Source: an uncultured Treponema sp. (GTDB lineage Bacteria > Spirochaetota > Spirochaetia > Treponematales > Treponemataceae). Taken from it: a stretch of 12,717 nt of DNA. The notes beneath the pieces are model-generated. The model saw only the letters and a program-made list of their open reading frames with translations. It did no database searches and was not told the origin of the DNA. The stretch lies in assembly GCA_937902125.1 (NCBI GenBank), contig CALDIB010000060.1, forward strand, positions 1-12,717. The letters run 5' to 3'. The number at the start of each line of letters is the position of its first letter. Within the stretch, counting starts at the first letter, position 1. The position numbers and the translations under genes are program-made. Shown one piece after another: positions 6,720 through 12,572 of the stretch.

Positions 6720-6841
6720 TTATAATTCCTCCAAAAAATACGGCTGTCCGCGCGAGCTTAGTTGCAAGCGCGGATGTTGCCGCTTATGCGGCGACAAACA
6801 ATCTTGGTCTTGCTGTCGATTTCGTCGCCGCCATTCTTCTG
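6720..6841 (-). other. hisB-thyX gap with two hairpins
   Basis: On the minus strand, after the hisB stop come two stem-loops: an 8-bp stem with one wobble pair (6776-6783 with 6788-6795, loop of 4) and a second with arms CCGCGC and GCGCGG (about 6749-6774). No T-run follows either. They may stabilise the hisB mRNA end or act as a thyX leader. Only weak promoter matches are seen (TTGCAA with CGTATT at 19 nt). Confidence 0.3.
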
Positions 6842-7462
6842 TTATACTATAATTCCTTTAGTGCTTGGAATCTGGCCAGCCCGCCGGGGATCTATTTCCA
6901 CCGCGGCGCGAATGGCTCGGGCGGCGGCCTTGAACAAGCCTTCGATTTTGTGGTGGTCGCTGCGGCCGCGAATTGTGTCCAAGTGCAAGTTGCATTTTGC
7001 GTTCACCACAAAGCCGTTCCAAAAGTCTTCAAAGCAATCTGTTTGAAAGCTGCCTTCCTTTCCGTCCGCTCCAACGCTCACAAGGGGAATGCCTGTCAAC
7101 TGGGCCTGGCAAACCAAAAAGGGGCGGCCGCCAAAGTCAACCGCCGCGCGCAAAAGGCTTTCGTCCATGGGAAACACAAAGCAGCCGCTGCGGTAAATGC
7201 CCGCACAATCGCCCAAAGCCTTTGCAAAGCACTGGCCCAAAACGATTCCTGTGTCTTCTATTGTGTGGTGCTGGTCTACATTAAGGTCGCCCTTGATTGT
7301 TCCGCTCAAGTCAAAAAGTCCGTGCTTGCAAAAAGAGCGCAGCATGTGGTCAAAAAATCCGATTGGATTTTGAACGTCGCACTTTCCGCTTCCGTCAAGG
7401 TTCAGCGTAAGAGTGATTTGCGTCTCGCCTGTCTCGCGCGTTACAGTCGCAGTTCTTTGCAT
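6842..7462 (-). CDS. hisB: Imidazoleglycerol-phosphate dehydratase HisB
   Basis: A 206-residue enzyme that dehydrates imidazole glycerol phosphate to imidazole acetol phosphate, step six of histidine synthesis; a Mn-dependent oligomer in the cytoplasm. Metal-ligand motifs are complete: DHML (His39), DQHHTIEDTG (His65, His66, Glu69) in the first half and DHHKIEG (His170, His171, Glu174) in the second, with PSTKG at the C-terminus. It is the single-domain type, with no phosphatase fusion. The frame is open to 7540, but GGAG at 7471-7474 lies 8 nt from ATG 7462 and only 2 nt from ATG 7468, so 7462 is chosen. It lies 82 nt after hisG in the same direction, probably cotranscribed. Other his genes are not in the window. 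Confidence 0.96.
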   Translation of the reverse strand: MQRTATVTRETGETQITLTLNLDGSGKCDVQNPIGFFDHMLRSFCKHGLFDLSGTIKGDLNVDQHHTIEDTGIVLGQCFAKALGDCAGIYRSGCFVFPMDESLLRAAVDFGGRPFLVCQAQLTGIPLVSVGADGKEGSFQTDCFEDFWNGFVVNAKCNLHLDTIRGRSDHHKIEGLFKAAARAIRAAVEIDPRRAGQIPSTKGIIV

Positions 7463-7519
7463 TTTCATTTCTCCAAAAGATCCGCGAGAATTTGACAGCT
7501 TGCTGGCAAATTCTCGTAA

Positions 7520-7548
7520 GTGAAAAATTGCCGACGGCAATTTTTCAC
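7520..7548. repeat. Perfect palindrome (14-bp arms) across the hisG stop codon
   Basis: GTGAAAAATTGCCG (7520-7533), one base, CGGCAATTTTTCAC (7535-7548). The hisG stop (7545-7547) lies in the right arm. As RNA on the minus strand the inner stem TTGCCG/CGGCAA is followed by TTTTT, like a small intrinsic terminator usable in both directions, so it could lower hisB expression relative to hisG. It could also be a dispersed repeat. Confidence 0.8.
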
Positions 7549-8417
7549 GGCATTACTTTGCGCAACTCGTATTCCAAAATGTCCGTCGCGCCAAGGCTCT
7601 TGAGCTTTGGAAGCAGAGTGGGCACTTCCGACTTTTGGACGGCAATCTTCACCGCGAATCCGTTGTTGCAAAAAAGCGGCGAGATTGTCGGGCTCTTCAT
7701 AGAAGGAAGGCCTTTGACCAACTTGTTGAAGTCTTTTTGCGAAACGTTCATTTCCAACATCACGCGGTCGCGGGCGCTAAGAACCGCTTCAAAGAGCATT
7801 TTAAGCTCCATGATTTTTTGCTTTTTTTGCGGGTCCTTGAGCGCTTCCTTTGAGGCGTACATTCTTGTGGAAGACTCCATCAAAGTGTCAACGATTTTAA
7901 GGTTGTTGGCTTTGAGCGACGAGCCTGTGCTTGTGTTGTCGATCAGGATTTGCGCCAACGAAGCCTCGTTGTCCTGGACAAAGCCTTCGCTTGTTCCCCA
8001 AGTGCGGAAAATCGTTCCGTTTATCTTTTTGTCCTTAAGCCATTTTTTGCTGAGGTTTTGGTATTCGGTGGCGATGGTCACGGGCTGCTTTGAAAGCTTT
8101 TCAAAATCCACTGTGTTGGGAACGGCGGCCACGATTCTAACGGGGTCAAAGCCCAAGTCCATGATTTCGGTCACCTTGGACTGAACGCCGTTTTCGTAAA
8201 CCCAATCTTTTCCGCTAAAGGCCACGTCCGCCTTGTCGCCCGCCAAAAGCGCGCTTGCGATTTGCGGCTTTACAACCTGAAAGGCCAAATCCTTTTGGTT
8301 GGTTATAGGGAAGTAGGTTCTGTCCGGCAAGTAAATTGAAATGCCCACGTCTCCCAGCAATTCGTAAACAGATTCATAAATGCGGCCCTTGGCCAAAAGA
8401 ATGCTCAACTTTTCCAT
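7545..8417 (-). CDS. hisG: ATP phosphoribosyltransferase HisG, long form
   Basis: A 290-residue enzyme for the first step of histidine synthesis, ATP + PRPP to phosphoribosyl-ATP. Residues 1-205 are the catalytic domains, with KGRIYESVYELL at 10-21 and the PRPP loop IDNTSTGSSLKANNL at 159-173. Residues about 215-290 form the C-terminal ACT-like domain (VMLEMNVSQKDFNKLVKGLPSMKSPTISPL) through which histidine inhibits the long form; HisZ is therefore not needed. The SGKDWV segment near 68-73 replaces the common GxDw. ATG 8417 follows a TAGAAT box by 8 nt, with no Shine-Dalgarno. First gene of a hisG-hisB unit, possibly extending to thyX. Confidence 0.95.
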   Translation of the reverse strand: MEKLSILLAKGRIYESVYELLGDVGISIYLPDRTYFPITNQKDLAFQVVKPQIASALLAGDKADVAFSGKDWVYENGVQSKVTEIMDLGFDPVRIVAAVPNTVDFEKLSKQPVTIATEYQNLSKKWLKDKKINGTIFRTWGTSEGFVQDNEASLAQILIDNTSTGSSLKANNLKIVDTLMESSTRMYASKEALKDPQKKQKIMELKMLFEAVLSARDRVMLEMNVSQKDFNKLVKGLPSMKSPTISPLFCNNGFAVKIAVQKSEVPTLLPKLKSLGATDILEYELRKVMP

Positions 8418-8425
8418 ATTAAGAC

Positions 8426-8454
8426 ATTCTATCAGAATGAGGCGGAATGTTCAA
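8426..8454 (-). promoter_or_regulatory. hisG promoter
   Basis: Minus strand TTGAAC (8449-8454), 17 nt, TAGAAT (8426-8431), then 8 nt to ATG 8417. The predicted leader is 0-2 nt. Confidence 0.7.
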
Positions 8455-8486
8455 GGATTGCGCGGGAATATGGGCGTTTCCGCTTA

Positions 8487-8580
8487 GGCGGCAAAGCCGC
8501 CGTCGCGGCCGGGCTGCTCCAGGTTCCGCTGTCGCTCCAGCCTCCTCACTGCGTTGCGGCGGCCGGCTCCGCCGCCTTGC
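8487..8580. repeat. GC-rich intergenic element with two hairpins
   Basis: The gap between hisG and the restriction cassette holds a GC-rich block bounded by two strong stems: GGCGGC-AAA-GCCGCC (8487-8501) and GCGGCGG-6 nt-CCGCCGC (8556-8575). Between them is a non-palindromic part (GCTCCAGGTTCCGCTGTCGC and following). It resembles dispersed intergenic repeats I recall from Treponema genomes, but this could not be checked. No believable coding potential is seen in 8455-8604. Confidence 0.6.
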
Positions 8581-8599
8581 GCATCCCTAACGCGGGTGT

Positions 8600-8624
8600 A
8601 GCGATTAGTATTTATCGCTTTTTT
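8600..8624 (+). terminator. Intrinsic-terminator-like hairpin at the DUF262-HNH gene end
   Basis: AGCGAT (8600-8605), loop of 8, ATCGCT (8614-8619), with six T at 8619-8624. The orientation suits plus-strand transcription, antisense to the nuclease gene. The nuclease stop codon (8605-8607) lies at the stem/loop edge. Confidence 0.4.
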
Positions 8625-9735
8625 CTGAATTATGCTTTCTACATAACATTTGACCGTTTTCCAAAGTTGTTTTGCCACCCTTACTCCAAGGAACTATATG
8701 ATCTCCTTCCATTTCAGAAAAATCCCATTTCTTATTTTCGTTTTCAGTACCTTTACACATAGGACAAATACCTTGTTGCCGTTCATACATTATCGTTTTT
8801 TGAAAGTCAGAAAATTGTCGCAAATTTAAATGTTTTCTTTCATGATCAAAAACATAAAAATAAATTCCACTTTGATTTTGAACTTCATCTTTATCTTCCA
8901 TAAGTTTTGAAATTTCTTTCTCAAATTCTTCTGCGTCATATTCTTTTTTACTATAAGTTCGATATAAATAACCCCAATCGATTCCTTTCATCTGCTTGCG
9001 GTATGTTGGAAAAATTTTCTTTACCCATTCAATTACAAAACGAAAATTTTCAAAAAGCGGTTCCGCATTTTGTTCGTCACAATGATTAGCCATATAATCG
9101 CGAATTTCTCCGTCAGTTTTTGCGCCACAAATCCACTTTATCGCCGTTTCAAGATACGCTTGTCTATTCAATTCGCCATTTACATACTTGCTTCCAATAT
9201 TGTATGCGGCACAATTAGTTTTTGAAAAATATCGTTTTGCGTCGGTCACCCAAGGACCAGAATAAACAGCATTTCGCATTTCTTGCTTCGTAAGTTCCGC
9301 GCCTGCTATGTTGATTGTTTCAAACCAATCAAGCTTTTCTTTATCATCGCCTTCGCAAATGTAAACTGTTAACTCATAATCCAATACCGCATTTTTCTCA
9401 GACTCTTGCAAAGCTTTAAAAGTCTTATAGTTTACAGAAAACTCGTTATTCACATATTGACAAATACTAAGCGTTCTCTGTTGGCCGTCGATTATTTCAA
9501 AAGTGCCGTCCTTTCGCTTAGCCCAATACATTGTGTTGAGCGGAAATCCTTTTATAACTGTATCAATCACTTTTGCGCGCTGTTTGTCGTTATACACAAA
9601 TTCTCGTTGATATGGCGGACGAATGTCTAATTTACCACTATAAGCTCGAACCCCGTTTTCAGCATTGTCCTCAAACCCTTCTGTCAAATCGCGAATTTTG
9701 ATTTTCACAGGCGTGATTTTCATTTTATTGCTCAT
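8605..9735 (-). CDS. DUF262-HNH endonuclease (GmrSD-like single chain)
   Basis: A 376-residue predicted DNA nuclease. Residues 30-140 are a DUF262 domain, related to the ParB/Srx fold, with the PPYQREFVYN entry motif (40-49) and IIDGQQRT (81-88), the proposed nucleotide-binding/hydrolysis site. A helical middle (150-310) precedes a C-terminal HNH domain: Cys324-x2-Cys327 and Cys365-x2-His368 for zinc, GDHIVPWSKGG with His346, Asn360, and His368-Asn369 (343-376). In known DUF262 nucleases (GmrSD, SspE, BrxU) NTP use controls cleavage of modified or phage DNA. Here it follows a methyltransferase by 11 nt, with GGAG 8 nt before ATG 9735, so translation is probably coupled. It is AT-rich compared with hisG and thyX, suggesting transfer. 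The likely role is the restriction partner of the methyltransferase (inference). Confidence 0.88.
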   Translation of the reverse strand: MSNKMKITPVKIKIRDLTEGFEDNAENGVRAYSGKLDIRPPYQREFVYNDKQRAKVIDTVIKGFPLNTMYWAKRKDGTFEIIDGQQRTLSICQYVNNEFSVNYKTFKALQESEKNAVLDYELTVYICEGDDKEKLDWFETINIAGAELTKQEMRNAVYSGPWVTDAKRYFSKTNCAAYNIGSKYVNGELNRQAYLETAIKWICGAKTDGEIRDYMANHCDEQNAEPLFENFRFVIEWVKKIFPTYRKQMKGIDWGYLYRTYSKKEYDAEEFEKEISKLMEDKDEVQNQSGIYFYVFDHERKHLNLRQFSDFQKTIMYERQQGICPMCKGTENENKKWDFSEMEGDHIVPWSKGGKTTLENGQMLCRKHNSEKSDKY

Positions 9736-9746
9736 GCTCAGATCTC

Positions 9747-10742
9747 CTATTTTATTTTTTGAATAAGAATTCGGGCATATTTTTGTTTTCCATCAATCAT
9801 CCCTCGGCCTCTGAATGTGTTTGGAATTCTAACTTTTTCTACTTCTTCGCTTGTATCCGCGCTGTCGGTTAAACCTAAAACTCTATACTGATCAGGATTA
9901 TATTTTGTAAAGAAAGTTACCGGAACCCCCATCACACCATCATAATCCATTGGAATATCTGTAACTGTTTCAATATGAATCGCGTTGTAATTTTGATAAA
10001 ACCTATAATCTTCCTGCTTATATCGTTTGCCGGTTTCAAGAATTTCGTGTCGTTTGCTTATTTCTAAATTTGTGTACCAACAGATATTTCCCATCCGACG
10101 ATATTTTATTCCGTTTTCGATTTTAAAATCGGTTTTCTTTTCTTCATAATGTTTTGGAACCTGAAACCAAAAATGACCGTCATTTATTCCACACCACATT
10201 TTGTTCTCTTTTATAAGTGGAATTATCGAGTTATAAGTGATGTTGTTTATATTTCCGATTATCAAAAATTTTTTCTCATATTTAAAAAGAAAAGGAACAT
10301 ATTCCTTGAACAATGAAAAAGGCGGATTTGTCACCACAATGTCCGCCCGTTTTAAGAATTCAACACACTCTGCGCTTCTAAAATCACCATCGCCTTTTAA
10401 TTCTTTGCAAGGAATTTTTTCAAAGTCTTCTTCGCCTGTGTACTTTATTTTTCCATCATATTCAAGATAAACCGCTTTTTCCGTAGCTTCTTGGCTGAAT
10501 AAATCCGCGTCATCATTTTTATAGCAAGTTGCAATTACTTTTTTGAGTTCAAGAACATCAAAATACATTACAAAATAACGAAAGAAATTTGAAATGCGAG
10601 GATCATCGCAATTGCAAAGAACGGTTTTATTTTTAAAATGCGGCTTATAATGCTTTAATTCATTTTCTATCATAGAAAGCGGTGTGTAAAATTCGTCCGC
10701 CTTAGCCGCTCGACTATCTGTCAAATTTGAATTCCCAGCCAT
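9747..10742 (-). CDS. EcoRI-family adenine-specific DNA methyltransferase
   Basis: A 331-residue N6-adenine DNA methyltransferase of the M.EcoRI family (PF13651 type), which uses S-adenosylmethionine. Family landmarks seen in order: KADEFYTPLSMIENEL (14-29), HFKNKTVLCNCDDPRISNFF (35-54, motif I region), ATCYKNDDADLFSQE (71-85), KGDGDFRS (116-123), and the catalytic VVTNPPFSLFKEYV with NPPF at 139-142, then FLIIGNINNITY (159-170). Length matches M.EcoRI (about 326 aa). ATG 10742 has AGGTG 5 nt upstream. The recognition sequence cannot be inferred with certainty from the family, though GAATTC is a hypothesis. It is the first gene of a two-gene unit with the DUF262-HNH nuclease and is divergent from an XRE regulator. 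AT-rich. Confidence 0.92.
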   Translation of the reverse strand: MAGNSNLTDSRAAKADEFYTPLSMIENELKHYKPHFKNKTVLCNCDDPRISNFFRYFVMYFDVLELKKVIATCYKNDDADLFSQEATEKAVYLEYDGKIKYTGEEDFEKIPCKELKGDGDFRSAECVEFLKRADIVVTNPPFSLFKEYVPFLFKYEKKFLIIGNINNITYNSIIPLIKENKMWCGINDGHFWFQVPKHYEEKKTDFKIENGIKYRRMGNICWYTNLEISKRHEILETGKRYKQEDYRFYQNYNAIHIETVTDIPMDYDGVMGVPVTFFTKYNPDQYRVLGLTDSADTSEEVEKVRIPNTFRGRGMIDGKQKYARILIQKIK

Positions 10743-10784
10743 TTTCGCACCTGTAAAAAAGATTTCTTACTAAATTTTCTTAAT

Positions 10785-10803
10785 TCAGTAATTACTGATT
10801 ATA
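10785..10803 (-). promoter_or_regulatory. Methyltransferase promoter -10 with overlapping operator palindrome
   Basis: In the 129-bp divergent gap, TATAAT on the minus strand (10798-10803) points at the methyltransferase, with no good -35. Immediately downstream, and sharing one base, is the perfect 14-bp palindrome TCAGTAATTACTGA (10785-10798), where transcription should start. It is a natural site for the divergent XRE protein. TTTCTTAC also occurs twice in the gap (10763-10770, 10851-10858). Confidence 0.55.
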
Positions 10804-10871
10804 GCGCAAATACTCTGTAAAAATTCACTTTTAGAAGAAAAATTCAGAAATTTCTTACATACTTTTTTCAA

Positions 10872-11216
10872 ATGAGCGATTTTTGGAAACGAGTTGACGA
10901 AGAAATTGATTTTAAGGGGATAAATAGAGCATATTTAGCTCGAAAATGTGATTTTAGCGTCACAAATATTGGCCAAGGCATAAAACTTGGCAGCGTTCCT
11001 TCCGCGGACACCGCCGTCAAAATCGCGCAAGTTCTCGGCGTAAGCGTGGAATATCTCGTTAACGGTGCAGAGGGGGCCACTTCAAAAGCCAAAGCAGAAG
11101 AAGAAAAACAATTAATGCTTTACAGGAAATACAGCAAATTCATTTCAAAATGCGAAAAACTTCCGCCAGAGCAAGTCAATTTTTTGTCGCAAATTGCAGA
11201 TAGATTGGAAAAATAA
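10872..11216 (+). CDS. XRE-family transcriptional regulator
   Basis: A 114-residue DNA-binding protein. Residues 12-62 form a Cro/C1-type helix-turn-helix (FKGINRAYLARKCDFSVTNI, then PSADTAVKIAQVLGVSVEYL), preceded by the FWKRVDEEI start usual for this group. Residues 68-114 are a charged helical tail (KAEEEKQLMLYRKYSKFISK) that may dimerise. There is no enzymatic or sensor domain. The gene is divergent from the methyltransferase-nuclease pair, so it could work like a controller protein of a restriction system, repressing or timing methyltransferase expression through the palindrome in the shared gap. No Shine-Dalgarno precedes ATG 10872. Its 3' half is less AT-rich than its start. A stand-alone host or prophage regulator is the alternative. 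Confidence 0.85.
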   Translation: MSDFWKRVDEEIDFKGINRAYLARKCDFSVTNIGQGIKLGSVPSADTAVKIAQVLGVSVEYLVNGAEGATSKAKAEEEKQLMLYRKYSKFISKCEKLPPEQVNFLSQIADRLEK

Positions 11217-11234
11217 TTACTCTTACATAATTTC

Positions 11235-11263
11235 TTGCATTATTCAAAAAAACATGGTAAACT
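11235..11263 (+). promoter_or_regulatory. Promoter of the small membrane protein gene
   Basis: TTGCAT (11235-11240), 17 nt, TAAACT (11258-11263) with TG one base upstream (extended -10), then 6 nt to ATG 11270. No Shine-Dalgarno, so the mRNA is likely leaderless. Confidence 0.6.
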
Positions 11264-11269
11264 TGAGCC

Positions 11270-11527
11270 ATGAAATTCGATGAATTGCCACAAACAGAAC
11301 AAAAACGCTTTTTGAGAGAGTTTTTTATAAAAACTCTATTGGCTTTTTTGCTTTTAGCGTTTATACCGATTTCTATTGTTATTCTGCTCTTAATATTTAA
11401 GCATCCGATTTTGGCGGCATATTGCTCAATTATTGTTATTATTTTGTTCTGGGTTACATTTGGCAAATACAAAGAAGATCGCGATGACTTTTTCTCAACA
11501 GCCGAATTTACTAAAATTGAAAAATAA
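11270..11527 (+). CDS. Small membrane protein, two predicted helices, unknown
   Basis: An 85-residue protein I do not recognise. Residues 1-18 are hydrophilic and charged (LPQTEQKRFLREFF). Two hydrophobic segments follow, about 20-43 (TLLAFLLLAFIPISIVILLL) and 46-64 (ILAAYCSIIVIILFWVTF), separated by a short FKHP turn. A charged C-terminal tail (KYKEDRDDFF and on) ends the protein. No signal peptidase site is seen, so both ends are probably cytoplasmic. A plausible promoter stands directly before the ATG, so it is transcribed apart from the XRE gene 53 bp upstream. The gene ends 1 nt from the limit of the opposing Rpn tail. A toxin, holin-like or immunity role would be guesswork. Confidence 0.6.
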   Translation: MKFDELPQTEQKRFLREFFIKTLLAFLLLAFIPISIVILLLIFKHPILAAYCSIIVIILFWVTFGKYKEDRDDFFSTAEFTKIEK

Positions 11528-11528
11528 C

Positions 11529-11744
11529 CTATGCTAAACTCGCTTCCTTTAGCGCTTCAAGAACTTTGTCCAATGGCGCGCCCATTTTTTCTGCAGCGGT
11601 TTCGGGAGTGGCGTTGTAATCACGAATCAGCGTAAGAGCGTCTTCCACGGCTTTTTGCTGGGCGCCTTGCTCAAATCCTCTGTTGAATGAATAAGTCTTT
11701 TCACGTTCCCAGTCCATAAACTGCTTACTCCACTGCGTGTCGCG
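11529..11744 (-). pseudogene. Orphan second C-terminal module of the Rpn nuclease
   Basis: Directly past the Rpn gene, in a different frame, the minus strand encodes RDTQWSKQFMDWEREKTYSF and on to FEQGAQQKAVEDA, a near copy of residues 207-241 of Rpn. A different tail follows (TLIRDYNATPETAAEKMGAP and 13 more residues) and ends at 11529. There is no start codon or ribosome binding site suited to it, and its first 20 nt overlap the Rpn 3' end. It is best seen as a silent or leftover alternative tail that a deletion between the 100-bp repeats would place in frame. Confidence 0.75.
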
Positions 11745-11939
11745 CTTGCTTTTGCAAATCCAGCACTTGTTCCAAGGGCAGTCCGACACAACGCGAAATG
11801 ACTTCTGGAGCGACACCTTCATTCAACAAATTTCGCGCGTCTTCCACGGCTTTTTGTTGGACGCCTTGCTCCAAGCCTCTATTAAAAGAATAAGTCTTCT
11901 CGCGTTCCCAATCCATAAACTGCTTCCTCCACTGCGTGT
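11641..11939. repeat. Direct repeats of 100 bp in the Rpn 3' region
   Basis: Copy one is 11641-11740 and copy two 11840-11939, with 89 of 100 positions equal by hand count and an offset of 199 bp. As 199 is not a multiple of three, the copies lie in different frames. Both begin TCTTCCACGG and end CACTGCGTGT. Synonymous differences dominate, so the protein text is kept. Confidence 0.9.
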
Positions 11940-12558
11940 TCCGCTTGGCGTTATCCACAAGTTTTTTCACTTTGTCGGTAAAGGCGTTGGAGCTCTTGTT
12001 GTTAGAAACCATTTTCAAAAACGCCTTTTGCTCTTCGTCCAACAGTTTATCACAATTTTTAGAAATAAAAAAGTACTTGTAGGCTCTGTCGCTCATTTTT
12101 ATTTTCGGATCCTCGACGCAAAGATTTTCAAAAGTGTATTTTGCAAGGCCTTTCTCAAAAATGTCGTCAACGCAAATGAACACGATGAATGTGGTTTTTA
12201 AATCCTTGTAATCTTGCCCTGATTTTAAAAGGTCAACGTCCATGACGCCTTGGTAGTATCTGGCGCGCTCAGGCAGTTCCTTTGTGTCTTTTGCTTGCAA
12301 CTCAATGTTGTAAGCCTTTTGACCGTCCGAGTCCTTGGCATAAACGTCCATTCGGATTCCCTTGCTGCCAAAGTCGACGTTGATTTCCTCTTCTTGCGAC
12401 ATTTCAATCCGCTCGATTTTAAACTCAAGAAGAATCTCCAGCAGCTCTTGGCATACGTCAGGATTGTTGCGCATTACTTTGTAAAAGATGAAGTTGTTGG
12501 CAATAGTGGCGTTCTCCCACTTTTCTTCCAGCGTCTGCTCTTTTTGAATTTCGTTCAT
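11725..12558 (-). CDS. Rpn-family PD-(D/E)XK nuclease (putative transposase)
   Basis: A 277-residue protein of the Rpn/PDDEXK family transposase group (PF12784 type), DNA endonucleases that promote RecA-independent recombination and, in E. coli, take part in phage defence. The start (WENATIANNFIFYKVMRN) is typical. The catalytic core is GIRMDVYAKDSDG with Asp71 and YNIELQAKD with Glu86, Gln88 and Lys90, followed by RARYYQGVMDVDLLKSGQDY (98-117) and FICVDDIF. The tail carries QFMDWEREKTYSFNRG and a short helical end, the variable part of this family. ATG 12558 is chosen because GGAG lies 7 nt upstream; the frame is open to 12612 without a ribosome site. The reading stops at 11725, where homology to a second tail module continues in another frame. 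The leader contains an intrinsic terminator. Confidence 0.9.
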   Translation of the reverse strand: MNEIQKEQTLEEKWENATIANNFIFYKVMRNNPDVCQELLEILLEFKIERIEMSQEEEINVDFGSKGIRMDVYAKDSDGQKAYNIELQAKDTKELPERARYYQGVMDVDLLKSGQDYKDLKTTFIVFICVDDIFEKGLAKYTFENLCVEDPKIKMSDRAYKYFFISKNCDKLLDEEQKAFLKMVSNNKSSNAFTDKVKKLVDNAKRNTQWRKQFMDWEREKTYSFNRGLEQGVQQKAVEDARNLLNEGVAPEVISRCVGLPLEQVLDLQKQARHAVE

Positions 12559-12572
12559 AGTGTAACTCCTGC

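Noticed and set aside
6950..7495. Plus-strand open frame of 181 codons opposite hisB
   Set aside because: Shadow of hisB, whose metal motifs are complete.
8484..8678. Minus-strand open frame over the GC-rich element
   Set aside because: Its start overlaps the nuclease gene and the rest is repeat translated into low-complexity Arg/Gly text.
11725..12558. Insertion sequence, from the 'transposase' label of the Rpn family
   Set aside because: No terminal inverted repeats or target-site duplications are seen. Rpn proteins are nucleases without IS structure.
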